A stretch of 42,797 bases of DNA from a bacterium. GTDB taxonomy: Bacteria > Thermotogota > Thermotogae > Mesoaciditogales > Mesoaciditogaceae. Positions 7,241-13,572 of the stretch are shown here, one piece after another; the stretch's first letter is position 1; every line of letters begins with the position of its first letter. The notes below the pieces were generated by a model. The model had not been told where the DNA came from. It saw nothing but the letters and a program-made list of their open reading frames with translations, and made no database searches. Location: positions 1 to 42,797 of the forward strand of contig JAJYYZ010000015.1 of the NCBI GenBank assembly GCA_021800445.1, in the 5' to 3' direction. Both the position numbers and the translations under genes were made by a program.

Positions 7241-9307
7241 TTAAACTTTTAAACTTAATTTCAAAATTTTATCTTCACCGGGTAAGAGGCTGAATTTCCA
7301 CATTGGCGTCAAAGATGTTCCCTGATAAACTTTTTCAAATCCACCCTCAGAATAAGAGATTGTATATATGGGATACATCCAGTATTTAACGATATCATCC
7401 GTTTCAAGATCCACGTAAACTTTTTCGTATTCGGTTACGATGCTCAATTTTTTAGTTTCAAAGGCGCCAACGTAAGAGGCTCTGTGCTTTTCTCCCCAGT
7501 CGAAATACCTATCATCGCTATCGCCTGACATTAAATTGAAGGTCATCTCGGAACCAAACCACAGCGATACTTTTTTGTCTGATGAATTTTTAATTTTGTA
7601 TGACACTTCAAGTGCGTTTGGTTTTAAATTGAATGATTTTTCAAGATCTATCGGAATCCAATCCGATCCAACCCATACGTGACCATGGCGCACAAGGCGA
7701 GATTTCCCGATTATATCGTAAGGTTGGTTGACAAAATCTCCCTGTTCCGGATAAACAGATGACGCATAACCTTCAAGTGTTGCGTTATCTCCAAAGAAAT
7801 GATCCATCAACGAAAAACGTTCGTACCAGTCAGTGTGTAGATATTTTTGAAGTCCTTCCTCTTTTGTCAGTACAACATCATGAATGGTCTTTGCCTTTCC
7901 TAACTTTTCAAGTTGATCGTTTGTTATGGCTTTCGGCATCAATTCGTGATAAACTTCATATCTTCTGGTAAGGGAATTTATGAGGTTATAGGATCTTTCC
8001 CTTAGATCAATTTCTATTACCCTGCCGCCGTAATCCGGATCCACAACAATTTCAAGTTTTTTATTTTTAAGGATGATTTCATCGAGACCATCTTTATCGT
8101 AATCCAATTGCTCAATCTTTGAACCATGCGCAGGATCGATCATCTTCTCGGCCTTTATAAGATGCTCGTAAATCGCCGCTCTTAGATGTGGCAAATAGAG
8201 TCCTCCAAAAACTCCGTGCCAGTAAGGATCGTTGCACTGACCCTGCCAGTATTCATCAAGAATGTTTTGATCTTTTATATTTTCCTTTTGAATAAGGTCA
8301 TGAATGTAAAGCATTTTCTTGTGCATAAGGTTAGATTCGGTATACTTGGAAAGGAAGGTGCGCCATATGCCGCCCTTTAGAAACATTTCCATGGATTCGT
8401 AAGTTCCATTTTTTTTCAAATTTTCAATCAAAGATTCAAAGTTAGCCCTTGCCCTTGTGGGGAAAGCCCATTCCATCAATTCGCTGTAAGACGAAATCGG
8501 AAGGTAAGTTCTTCCCATCGCGCTGTGTTTATCCACATAATCTGAAAAAGAGACCATGTCAATCCAATCGGAATTCGACTCGAGTGCCGTGAAAAATTGT
8601 TCAAGCCATGCTTTGGTGTAAACCTGTTCGTAGGTTCCGGGCCAGACTCCGAATTTTTCACCGTCATCAAACATGACAAGTGCATTTTTCCCGTCAGACG
8701 TGGCCGTTGACTTCAAAAACGAAATCGTATCGTCGACATTTTCAAAAGGTATCAAATATCTTAACTTCTTTGATATCGGAAAGACTTTAAGTGTGTATCC
8801 TTCCTCTTCGGTTACGTAATATCCCGTTAATTCATCTTCGTAATGGCCGGCATTTTTAAAATGCGAATCGTCCACCACAACGTAATCGACACCTGCAATT
8901 GCAAGTGCTTTGGATATCTGAGGCTCCCATACTCTCTCGGCAAGCCACATGCCACGCGGTTTCACTCCGAAAAGGTCTTTGATCCTTTCTGACAACTTTT
9001 TTATCTGGCTAGTTCTGTCTTCTTCCGGAATTACGGGAACTATAGGCTCGTAAAATCCACCTGTGAATATCTCAAGTTGTCCTTTTTCAACGAGATGTCT
9101 TACCTTTTTTATGTAATCAGGATATTTTTGTGCCAATTTATCCAAAAGCCATCCCGAGAAATGTATTGCCATTTTAACCTTCGGATGTTTTTCAAGAGTT
9201 TCGATGAAAGGTTTGTAAGATTTTTCATAAGCGTCTTCAATTACAAATTCAAAATTTCCAACCGGTTGGTGATTGTGAATCCCGAATAAAAAATTAACTT
9301 TGTTCAA
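7241..9307 (-). CDS. GH57 4-alpha-glucanotransferase / alpha-amylase
   Basis: A 688-residue cytoplasmic glycoside hydrolase of family 57. The conserved regions appear in order: HNHQPVG (11-17), GGFYEP (83-88), WLAERVWEP with the nucleophile Glu124, and VMFDDGEKFG with the acid/base Asp214. Positions and spacing match the Thermococcus litoralis 4-alpha-glucanotransferase (Glu123, Asp214), so disproportionation of malto-oligosaccharides is the best guess. The C-terminal half (about 300-688) corresponds to the beta-sandwich domains of that enzyme. There is no signal peptide. The start is TTG at 9307, because AGGAGGT lies 7 bases upstream; a GTG nine bases earlier overlaps that site and is less likely. 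The gene overlaps the end of the RNase E/G gene by 14 bases, so translation is probably coupled. Confidence 0.93.
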   Translation of the reverse strand: MNKVNFLFGIHNHQPVGNFEFVIEDAYEKSYKPFIETLEKHPKVKMAIHFSGWLLDKLAQKYPDYIKKVRHLVEKGQLEIFTGGFYEPIVPVIPEEDRTSQIKKLSERIKDLFGVKPRGMWLAERVWEPQISKALAIAGVDYVVVDDSHFKNAGHYEDELTGYYVTEEEGYTLKVFPISKKLRYLIPFENVDDTISFLKSTATSDGKNALVMFDDGEKFGVWPGTYEQVYTKAWLEQFFTALESNSDWIDMVSFSDYVDKHSAMGRTYLPISSYSELMEWAFPTRARANFESLIENLKKNGTYESMEMFLKGGIWRTFLSKYTESNLMHKKMLYIHDLIQKENIKDQNILDEYWQGQCNDPYWHGVFGGLYLPHLRAAIYEHLIKAEKMIDPAHGSKIEQLDYDKDGLDEIILKNKKLEIVVDPDYGGRVIEIDLRERSYNLINSLTRRYEVYHELMPKAITNDQLEKLGKAKTIHDVVLTKEEGLQKYLHTDWYERFSLMDHFFGDNATLEGYASSVYPEQGDFVNQPYDIIGKSRLVRHGHVWVGSDWIPIDLEKSFNLKPNALEVSYKIKNSSDKKVSLWFGSEMTFNLMSGDSDDRYFDWGEKHRASYVGAFETKKLSIVTEYEKVYVDLETDDIVKYWMYPIYTISYSEGGFEKVYQGTSLTPMWKFSLLPGEDKILKLSLKV

Positions 9308-10790
9308 AATTAGCACCTCCTGAACTTTTCTGCTTTCTCTTTTTGTACTTTATATCGTATTTGTTGCTCTGCTGGCCGTCGAAAATCATCTTGATCTTAA
9401 CGTTAGAAACTTTTTCAATTGATTTTATAATACCATCTTCGAGATAGGCTTTCAAAATGGGAGGAAGATGCACTTCAACTTCTCCTATGTCTTTGTAATT
9501 TGTCAATTGGAGTTCTTTAACGATCTCTTTCATAAGCCTGTTGGGCGATATTATGTGACCTTCTCCAAGACAAATCGGACATTTGATTTTGTAAAAATCT
9601 CTTAAAGGGGGAGAGGTTCTTTTTCTTGTCATTTCCAGAAGACCAAGCCTTGTAAATTCTCCCACCGACGTCTTCACTTTATCCTTTTTCAACTCTTCTT
9701 CGAGCACATGAATTACCAATTGACGTTCTGATTCGTTTTTCATGTCTATAAAATCTATGACTATAACGCCGCTTTCATTTCTTAACCTTAGTTGTCTTGG
9801 AATTTCTCTCGCGCTTTCTATGTTTGTTTTCAAAATCAAATCTTCAGAATCAACTCCTGAGGTATTTGAACCGGTATTTACATCTATCACAAGCAGTGCT
9901 TCGGCGGGATCGAAATACAAAACTCCGCCGCTGGGTAACTTAACCGTCCTTGAAAGAGAATCGAGAATTTGTTTTTCTACGTTTAACTCTTTGAACGCAT
10001 CTGTTTTGATAAGACGTATCATCGGTTGAGATTTTAAATTCAAAGACGTCGCGATCTCCAAAAGTTTATTTTGAATGTTTTCATCGTCAACGATTATTTC
10101 ATCAACAGTGTTGTCTATTTTCTCTCTGAAAATGTAATCCAAAAATCCTGAATCTTCATATATAGCCTGAGGTTTTCTTGCCCTCTTGAATTTTCTCTGT
10201 ATATCTTCCCATCTTTTTTTCAACAATTGAAGTTCTTCTGTGATCTTTTGCGCATCTACACCTTCAGACGCCGTCCTGACGACGAGTCCATGACCTTTGG
10301 AAATAGATTTCGCTATATCGTAAAGTCTTTTCCTTTCAGATTGATCCGCGATTTTTTTTGAAACGCCGATATTCGCAACATGTGGCATAAAAACAAGATA
10401 TCTTCCCGCTATGCTTATATAAGAAGTTACCTGTGGCCCTTTCAATCCTATCGCATCTTTTTTAACCTGAACAAGTATTTTCTGCTTTGGCTTAAGCATC
10501 TCGACTTTCAGCGTTTTTCCATTCCTCGGCTTTGAAAGGCAGAGATCTTTCTCCCTCAAGAAAGCATTTTTCCCCTCTCCGATGTTAACAAACGCGGCCT
10601 GAAGATTCGGAACGACATTTTCGATCTTGCCAAGATATATGCTGCTTGTCAAAGACTCTTCATCGGCTTCTTCAAAATAAATTTCAACGAGTTGATCATC
10701 TTCAAGCAAGCCTATTTTCAAGCCATCCAATTCATCTTTGCTCACCACAACACGTTTTACGGAAGTCTTGCTGGTTACTATAAAAACCAC
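9294..10790 (-). CDS. rng: ribonuclease E/G family endoribonuclease
   Basis: A protein of 498 residues, the length of RNase G plus the minimal catalytic part of RNase E. An S1 domain is visible near the N-terminus (SIYLGKIENVVPNLQAAFVN). The catalytic Asp residues lie in LLVIDVNTGSN (Asp303) and GVIVIDFIDM (Asp346), the same numbers as in E. coli RNase E. The zinc-link CPICLGEGH follows. It should cut single-stranded A/U-rich RNA in rRNA maturation and mRNA decay. The start is uncertain: GTG at 10790 has only a weak GAAG upstream, while GAGGTG lies 6 bases before an in-frame ATA at 10781. The promoter region contains TATAAT near 10805-10815. The gene leads the operon with the GH57, peptidase and DUF89 genes. 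Confidence 0.93.
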   Translation of the reverse strand: MVFIVTSKTSVKRVVVSKDELDGLKIGLLEDDQLVEIYFEEADEESLTSSIYLGKIENVVPNLQAAFVNIGEGKNAFLREKDLCLSKPRNGKTLKVEMLKPKQKILVQVKKDAIGLKGPQVTSYISIAGRYLVFMPHVANIGVSKKIADQSERKRLYDIAKSISKGHGLVVRTASEGVDAQKITEELQLLKKRWEDIQRKFKRARKPQAIYEDSGFLDYIFREKIDNTVDEIIVDDENIQNKLLEIATSLNLKSQPMIRLIKTDAFKELNVEKQILDSLSRTVKLPSGGVLYFDPAEALLVIDVNTGSNTSGVDSEDLILKTNIESAREIPRQLRLRNESGVIVIDFIDMKNESERQLVIHVLEEELKKDKVKTSVGEFTRLGLLEMTRKRTSPPLRDFYKIKCPICLGEGHIISPNRLMKEIVKELQLTNYKDIGEVEVHLPPILKAYLEDGIIKSIEKVSNVKIKMIFDGQQSNKYDIKYKKRKQKSSGGANFEQS

Positions 10791-10840
10791 CTCTTCAAAT
10801 TGACAAATTATAACGATCTCATACAAAAATAAAAACCACA

Positions 10841-10868
10841 AAAAGCGCTTGCTACTTTACGCGCTTTT
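10841..10868 (-). terminator. rho-independent terminator after cheY
   Basis: An 8-bp stem AAAAGCGC/GCGCTTTT with a 12-base loop is followed on the minus strand by TTTGTGGTTTTTATTTTT. It lies downstream of the cheY stop (10932) and upstream of the RNase E/G promoter, so it separates the two units. Confidence 0.75.
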
Positions 10869-10931
10869 CCTAAAATTCATGTTTTTCACGAGATAAGACC
10901 CAAAATACAAATATGTGCTTTTCCATCTTGT

Positions 10932-11303
10932 CTATTGACGTCCACTCATAACTTTAGATAAAGTTTCCGTTATCTTATCCTGCCTGAAAGGCTTGACCAC
11001 GAAGTCTTTCGCTCCTGACTGCAACGCTTCCATAACCATCATTTGCTGGCCCATGGCGCTGCAAATGATTATCTTGGCATTTGGATTTAACTTCATTATT
11101 TCTTTTGTGGCTTCTATTCCATTCATCTCTGGCATTATCGTGTCAATTGCCACAACGTCCGGATTTAACTCTTTGTACTTTTCAATTGCTTCTTTACCGT
11201 TGATCGCTTCTCCCACAATTTCAAAACCGGCCTTTGTCACCATATCTTTCAACAACATTCTCATAAAGGCAGCATCATCAACGATTAAAACTCTTTTACT
11301 CAC
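10932..11303 (-). CDS. cheY: chemotaxis response regulator CheY
   Basis: A single receiver domain of 123 residues that closely resembles Thermotoga maritima CheY. All phosphorylation residues are present: Asp9-Asp10 (VLIVDDAAFMRM), phospho-acceptor Asp54 (AIDTIMPEMNG), the Ser of ICSAMGQQ and the Lys of FVVKPF. In flagellated relatives, phospho-CheY binds the motor switch. The start is GTG at 11303, with GGGAGGA five bases upstream; the product then begins MSKRVLIVDD. TATAAT-type -10 boxes lie upstream, around 11320 and 11370, so cheY probably has its own promoter. It lies 200 bases downstream of, and in the same direction as, a CheA-like P2-P5 protein that lacks a kinase domain. No other chemotaxis or flagellar gene is in the window. 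Confidence 0.95.
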   Translation of the reverse strand: MSKRVLIVDDAAFMRMLLKDMVTKAGFEIVGEAINGKEAIEKYKELNPDVVAIDTIMPEMNGIEATKEIMKLNPNAKIIICSAMGQQMMVMEALQSGAKDFVVKPFRQDKITETLSKVMSGRQ

Positions 11304-11503
11304 CTTTTCCTCCCAATTATAAGACAAAGCGCTGGAGATCAAGTAACGAAATTAACCTTTTGCCTTTTATTATAACACTTTTGATGTAATTAGCGCCATG
11401 ATAACACCGGCGAGAGCATTCTTGCTCGAAAAAGTTAAAAGTCAGCACCTTGGATTCACAAGAAGATTCGAACATCACGATCTTCTCCCTTGCACGTTCG
11501 TAT

Positions 11504-12367
11504 TCACTTTAAATTTTGAGAAAAGTTCTCAACAAGAGATGGAATATCTATCACTAACGCAACAGCACCATTTGAGAGAATCGATCCACCGCGGAATGCT
11601 TTTGCTTTTTCGAACATCTTTCCGAGTGTTTTGAGGGCGATCTCATCCTGTCTTATGAATTCGTCAACGATAAGACCATATTTCATGGATTTGTATTCGA
11701 TGATCATGACACTTGCACCTGCATCTGAATTGCCGATTTCTCCAAAATACTCTCGCATATCCATAAGAGGGATGATTTCGTTTTTGATAACCACAACTTT
11801 GACATTTCCGATAACTTTTACATTTTCCGGCTTAACGTAAATCAATCTATCTACATCTGAAAGAGAAATGGCATAAGTTTGCTTGCCTATTCCGATCAAA
11901 AGCGCTTTGATGGCGGATGAATTTGACGATATCTTTACACTCGGAGATACATCAGGCATTTGAGATCCATCAGGATCAAAGTTCTCTACGGAAACACTTT
12001 CGACTTCCGAAACGTTTGATATCATGTCTTGAATTTCAGAAATGGATTTTTTTGTTATAAGAAATAATTTAACCGTCTTATCGAAATTTTCTTTTTCTAT
12101 CTCTTCGACAGACGGTTCCGAAAATATTATTTGACTTCCATCCGATTCTATTCTTTTGAAAATCACGTAAATTCTGGAAGATTTCATAACCGCATCTTTT
12201 ACCAGATTTACAACTATCTTGTGAACTTGAAATCCTTCTTTGATTGCCAATTTCGAAACTTTCAAAACTGAATCGGGAATGGCATCAGATAAAATATTTT
12301 TCACTGCACTTCGCATCTGAAAAGTGGAATTTTCTTTTGAAGTGGTTTCATTTGCTTTTTCTATCAA
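11504..12367 (-). CDS. kinase-less CheA-like protein: CheY-binding P2 domain plus CheW-like P5 domain
   Basis: A 287-residue protein made of two CheA parts only. Residues of about 45-135 resemble the P2 (CheY-binding) domain of Thermotoga CheA (GFQVHKIVVNLV, SSRIYVIFKRIE, PSVEEIEKENFD, VKLFLIT). Residues of about 160-285 resemble the P5 CheW-like regulatory domain (IKALLIGIGKQTYAISLSDV, VVVIKNEIIPLMDMREYF, KYGLIVDEFIRQDEIALKTL, LVIDIPSLVE). There is no P1 histidine phosphotransfer domain, no P3 dimerisation helices, and none of the N, G1 or G2 boxes of the P4 ATPase. Nothing in the frame suggests a frameshift remnant. It may dock CheY onto receptor-CheW arrays without phosphorylating it. The start is TTG at 12367, with GGTGGAG eight bases upstream; it lies only 35 bases from the tmRNA 3' end. 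cheY follows downstream. Confidence 0.82.
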   Translation of the reverse strand: MIEKANETTSKENSTFQMRSAVKNILSDAIPDSVLKVSKLAIKEGFQVHKIVVNLVKDAVMKSSRIYVIFKRIESDGSQIIFSEPSVEEIEKENFDKTVKLFLITKKSISEIQDMISNVSEVESVSVENFDPDGSQMPDVSPSVKISSNSSAIKALLIGIGKQTYAISLSDVDRLIYVKPENVKVIGNVKVVVIKNEIIPLMDMREYFGEIGNSDAGASVMIIEYKSMKYGLIVDEFIRQDEIALKTLGKMFEKAKAFRGGSILSNGAVALVIDIPSLVENFSQNLK

Positions 12368-12402
12368 AGAACCATCTCCACCTTTTAAAAAAGTTAAAAA
12401 TC

Positions 12403-12756
12403 TGGTGGAGGCGATGGGAATCGAACCCACGTCCGAAATACCTGCCGTGCGAGTTTCTCCGAGTGCAGCCCATGTTTGTCGTCATTAAACTTTCCGCATC
12501 GGGCACGGAAAGTTCAACCGAGTTCCCTTTATTTCCACAAATGAACAGGAACATTTTCATTTGTGTAGTCCGGAATGCTGACGCCCTTTATGTATCCATC
12601 CGGACAGAAGATACAAGGACGGCTACTTAACTATTAAGCAGCAAGTGCGTATTCAGGATTGACGTTTATTGTCATTCCAACCTTTTTCACAGGGAGGTAG
12701 GCACCCCTGACTCGCTTCTCGCAAAACACATATCCCGTCGAAACCATTTCGCCCCC
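12403..12756 (-). ncRNA. ssrA: transfer-messenger RNA (tmRNA)
   Basis: The 5' end GGGGGCGAAATGGTTTCGAC is the classical tmRNA start, and the 3' end GTTCGATTCCCATCGCC followed by TCCACCA is the tRNA-like TPsiC arm with encoded CCA. The 5' GGGGGCG pairs with the 3' CGCCTCC. The tag reading frame ends ...NPEYALAA with TAA at 12636-12634. The Ala-Leu-Ala-Ala tail is the usual ClpXP-recognised degron. A -10 box TAAAAT (12767-12762) lies six bases upstream of the 5' end and has the extended TG motif. Confidence 0.96.
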
Positions 12757-12761
12757 AAATA

Positions 12762-12790
12762 ATTTTATCACAAATACACAAAAAATGAAC
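12762..12790 (-). promoter_or_regulatory. probable tmRNA promoter
   Basis: Extended -10 TGATAAAAT with TAAAAT at 12767-12762, just before the tmRNA 5' end. At 17-bp spacing the -35 position is GTTCAT (12790-12785), a poor match, formed by the end of an IS-like relic. The extended -10 probably carries the promoter. Confidence 0.5.
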
Positions 12791-12870
12791 TACCCCGAGT
12801 TTGTGTATGAAGTCCATCTGCAAAAGCAAAATATCGTATAATATTTACGTGGAGTCTTCTTTGAAAAAAC
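12786..12870 (-). repeat. IS200/IS605-like right-end relic, family B, with internal extra segment
   Basis: Read on the minus strand, the pieces TTTTTTCAAAGAAGACTCC, an imperfect stem containing TTATACGAT, and GGGGTAGTTCA match a second copy at 37597-37640. The form (GAAG...hairpin...GGGGTAGTTCA) is like right ends of TnpB-bearing IS200/IS605 elements. This copy has about 37 extra bases between TACCCC and ATCGTATAA. No tnpA or tnpB gene is present. The mobile-element origin is inferred from general likeness; the repetition itself is seen. Confidence 0.55.
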
Positions 12871-12875
12871 AGATA

Positions 12876-12894
12876 AAAGGGCACCATGCCCTTT
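12876..12894 (-). terminator. terminator of the Lys-Leu-Gly-Thr tRNA operon
   Basis: On the minus strand AAAGGGC, a 5-base loop and GCCCTTT are followed by TATCTGTTTTTT. It lies just past the 3' end of tRNA-Thr and upstream of the tmRNA promoter. Confidence 0.75.
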
Positions 12895-12900
12895 CATCAA

Positions 12901-12977
12901 TGGAGCAGGTGATGGGACTTGAACCCATGACCTCCGCCTTACCAAGGCGGCGCTCTACCGATTGAAGCTACACCTGC
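12901..12977 (-). tRNA. tRNA-Thr (GGT)
   Basis: Full cloverleaf: acceptor GCAGGTG/CACCTGC, anticodon arm CCGCC-TTGGTAA-GGCGG (anticodon GGT), T arm with GGTTCAAGTCC, CCA encoded. It is the last gene of the tRNA operon. Confidence 0.96.
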
Positions 12978-12988
12978 CACTCTTTTTA

Positions 12989-13063
12989 TGGAGCGGGAAA
13001 CGGGGATTGAACCCGCGACCTTCTGCTTGGCAAGCAGGCGCTCTACCACTGAGCTATTCCCGC
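12989..13063 (-). tRNA. tRNA-Gly (GCC)
   Basis: Acceptor GCGGGAA/TTCCCGC, D arm TAGCTCAGTGGTAGAGC, anticodon arm CTGCT-TGCCA-AGCAG reading GCC, T-loop GGTTCAATCCC, CCA encoded. It lies 11 bases from tRNA-Thr. Confidence 0.96.
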
Positions 13064-13072
13064 CAAACTGGT

Positions 13073-13157
13073 TGGTGCGAGAGGTGGGACTTGAACCCAC
13101 ACGGTTTTATCCACTGGATCCTAAGTCCAGCGCGTCTGCCAATTCCGCCACCCTCGC
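13073..13157 (-). tRNA. tRNA-Leu (TAG)
   Basis: An 85-base class II tRNA with a long variable arm. The anticodon arm is CTGGA-CTTAGGA-TCCAG (anticodon TAG), the T-loop GGTTCAAGTCC, with CCA encoded. One mismatch is seen in the acceptor stem (GCGAGGG with CTCTCGC). Confidence 0.95.
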
Positions 13158-13164
13158 GAACCAC

Positions 13165-13240
13165 TGGTGACCCGTGCGGGATTCGGACCCGCGGCCCCTT
13201 GATTAAAAGTCAAGTGCTCTACCGGCTGAGCTAACAGGTC
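13165..13240 (-). tRNA. tRNA-Lys (TTT)
   Basis: The first gene of the tRNA operon. Acceptor GACCTGT/ACGGGTC with a wobble pair, anticodon arm CTTGA-CTTTTAA-TCAAG (anticodon TTT), T-loop GGTCCGAATCC, CCA encoded. Confidence 0.96.
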
Positions 13241-13259
13241 TCCTTTCAAAGACAAAGAA

Positions 13260-13288
13260 ATTTTATCATACAAGTTATTTAAAGTCAA
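13260..13288 (-). promoter_or_regulatory. promoter of the tRNA operon
   Basis: TTGACT (13288-13283), a 17-bp spacer and extended -10 TGATAAAAT (TAAAAT at 13265-13260) stand about 20 bases before tRNA-Lys. This is a near-consensus sigma-A promoter. Confidence 0.8.
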
Positions 13289-13353
13289 GCACTCTTAAAA
13301 CTAAATTTGCAAATTGCAGTCTAAACATGTGTGATAATAGAGTTTAACCCTTT

Positions 13354-13399
13354 TTAAGCAAGAATTCTCCCCCTTCTATAAGTGGTGGGAGTATGTCAC
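13354..13399 (+). repeat. IS200/IS605-like right-end relic, family A
   Basis: A 46-bp element that matches 42088-42133 in reverse complement with two mismatches. It carries AAGCAAGAATTCTCCC, a stem-loop of GTGGGAG-type arms and ends GGGAGTATGTCAC, the style of right ends of TnpB-bearing IS200/IS605 elements. The rest of the 13241-13572 gap (about 330 bases) holds the tRNA promoter at one side and the radical SAM promoter at the other. No gene or transposase fragment was recognised around it. Confidence 0.6.
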
Positions 13400-13478
13400 A
13401 TATGAGATATCGTTGACTTGAGAATTCGTCTTATGTTTTTACCGTCAACTGATCATTCGCCATACGCCAATTATATAT

Positions 13479-13508
13479 TTCACTTTTAAAAGAAATTTGG
13501 TATATAAT
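13479..13508 (+). promoter_or_regulatory. promoter of the radical SAM-subtilase operon
   Basis: TATAAT at 13503-13508 with TTCACT at 13479-13484 (18-bp spacer). It lies about 65 bases before the TTG start of the radical SAM gene. Confidence 0.6.
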
Positions 13509-13572
13509 GATTTAAAGTAAGAAAATTTTTTGGAAGTTATTTCATTTTTGGAATTGAAAAGAGGTGTTTTGT

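Noticed and set aside
11414-11427. Palindrome GAGCATTCTTGCTC upstream of cheY, similar in its arms to the LacI-type operator
   Set aside because: It is 14 bp long without the central CG, so its spacing does not fit the 16-bp operator. It may be chance or a small hairpin.
12244-12630. Open frames across the tmRNA gene on both strands
   Set aside because: The tmRNA is certain, and the frames show no protein family and no ribosome site.
12962-13234. A 90-codon plus-strand frame
   Set aside because: It is the antisense of three tRNA genes. Such tRNA-antisense frames are a well-known false gene type.
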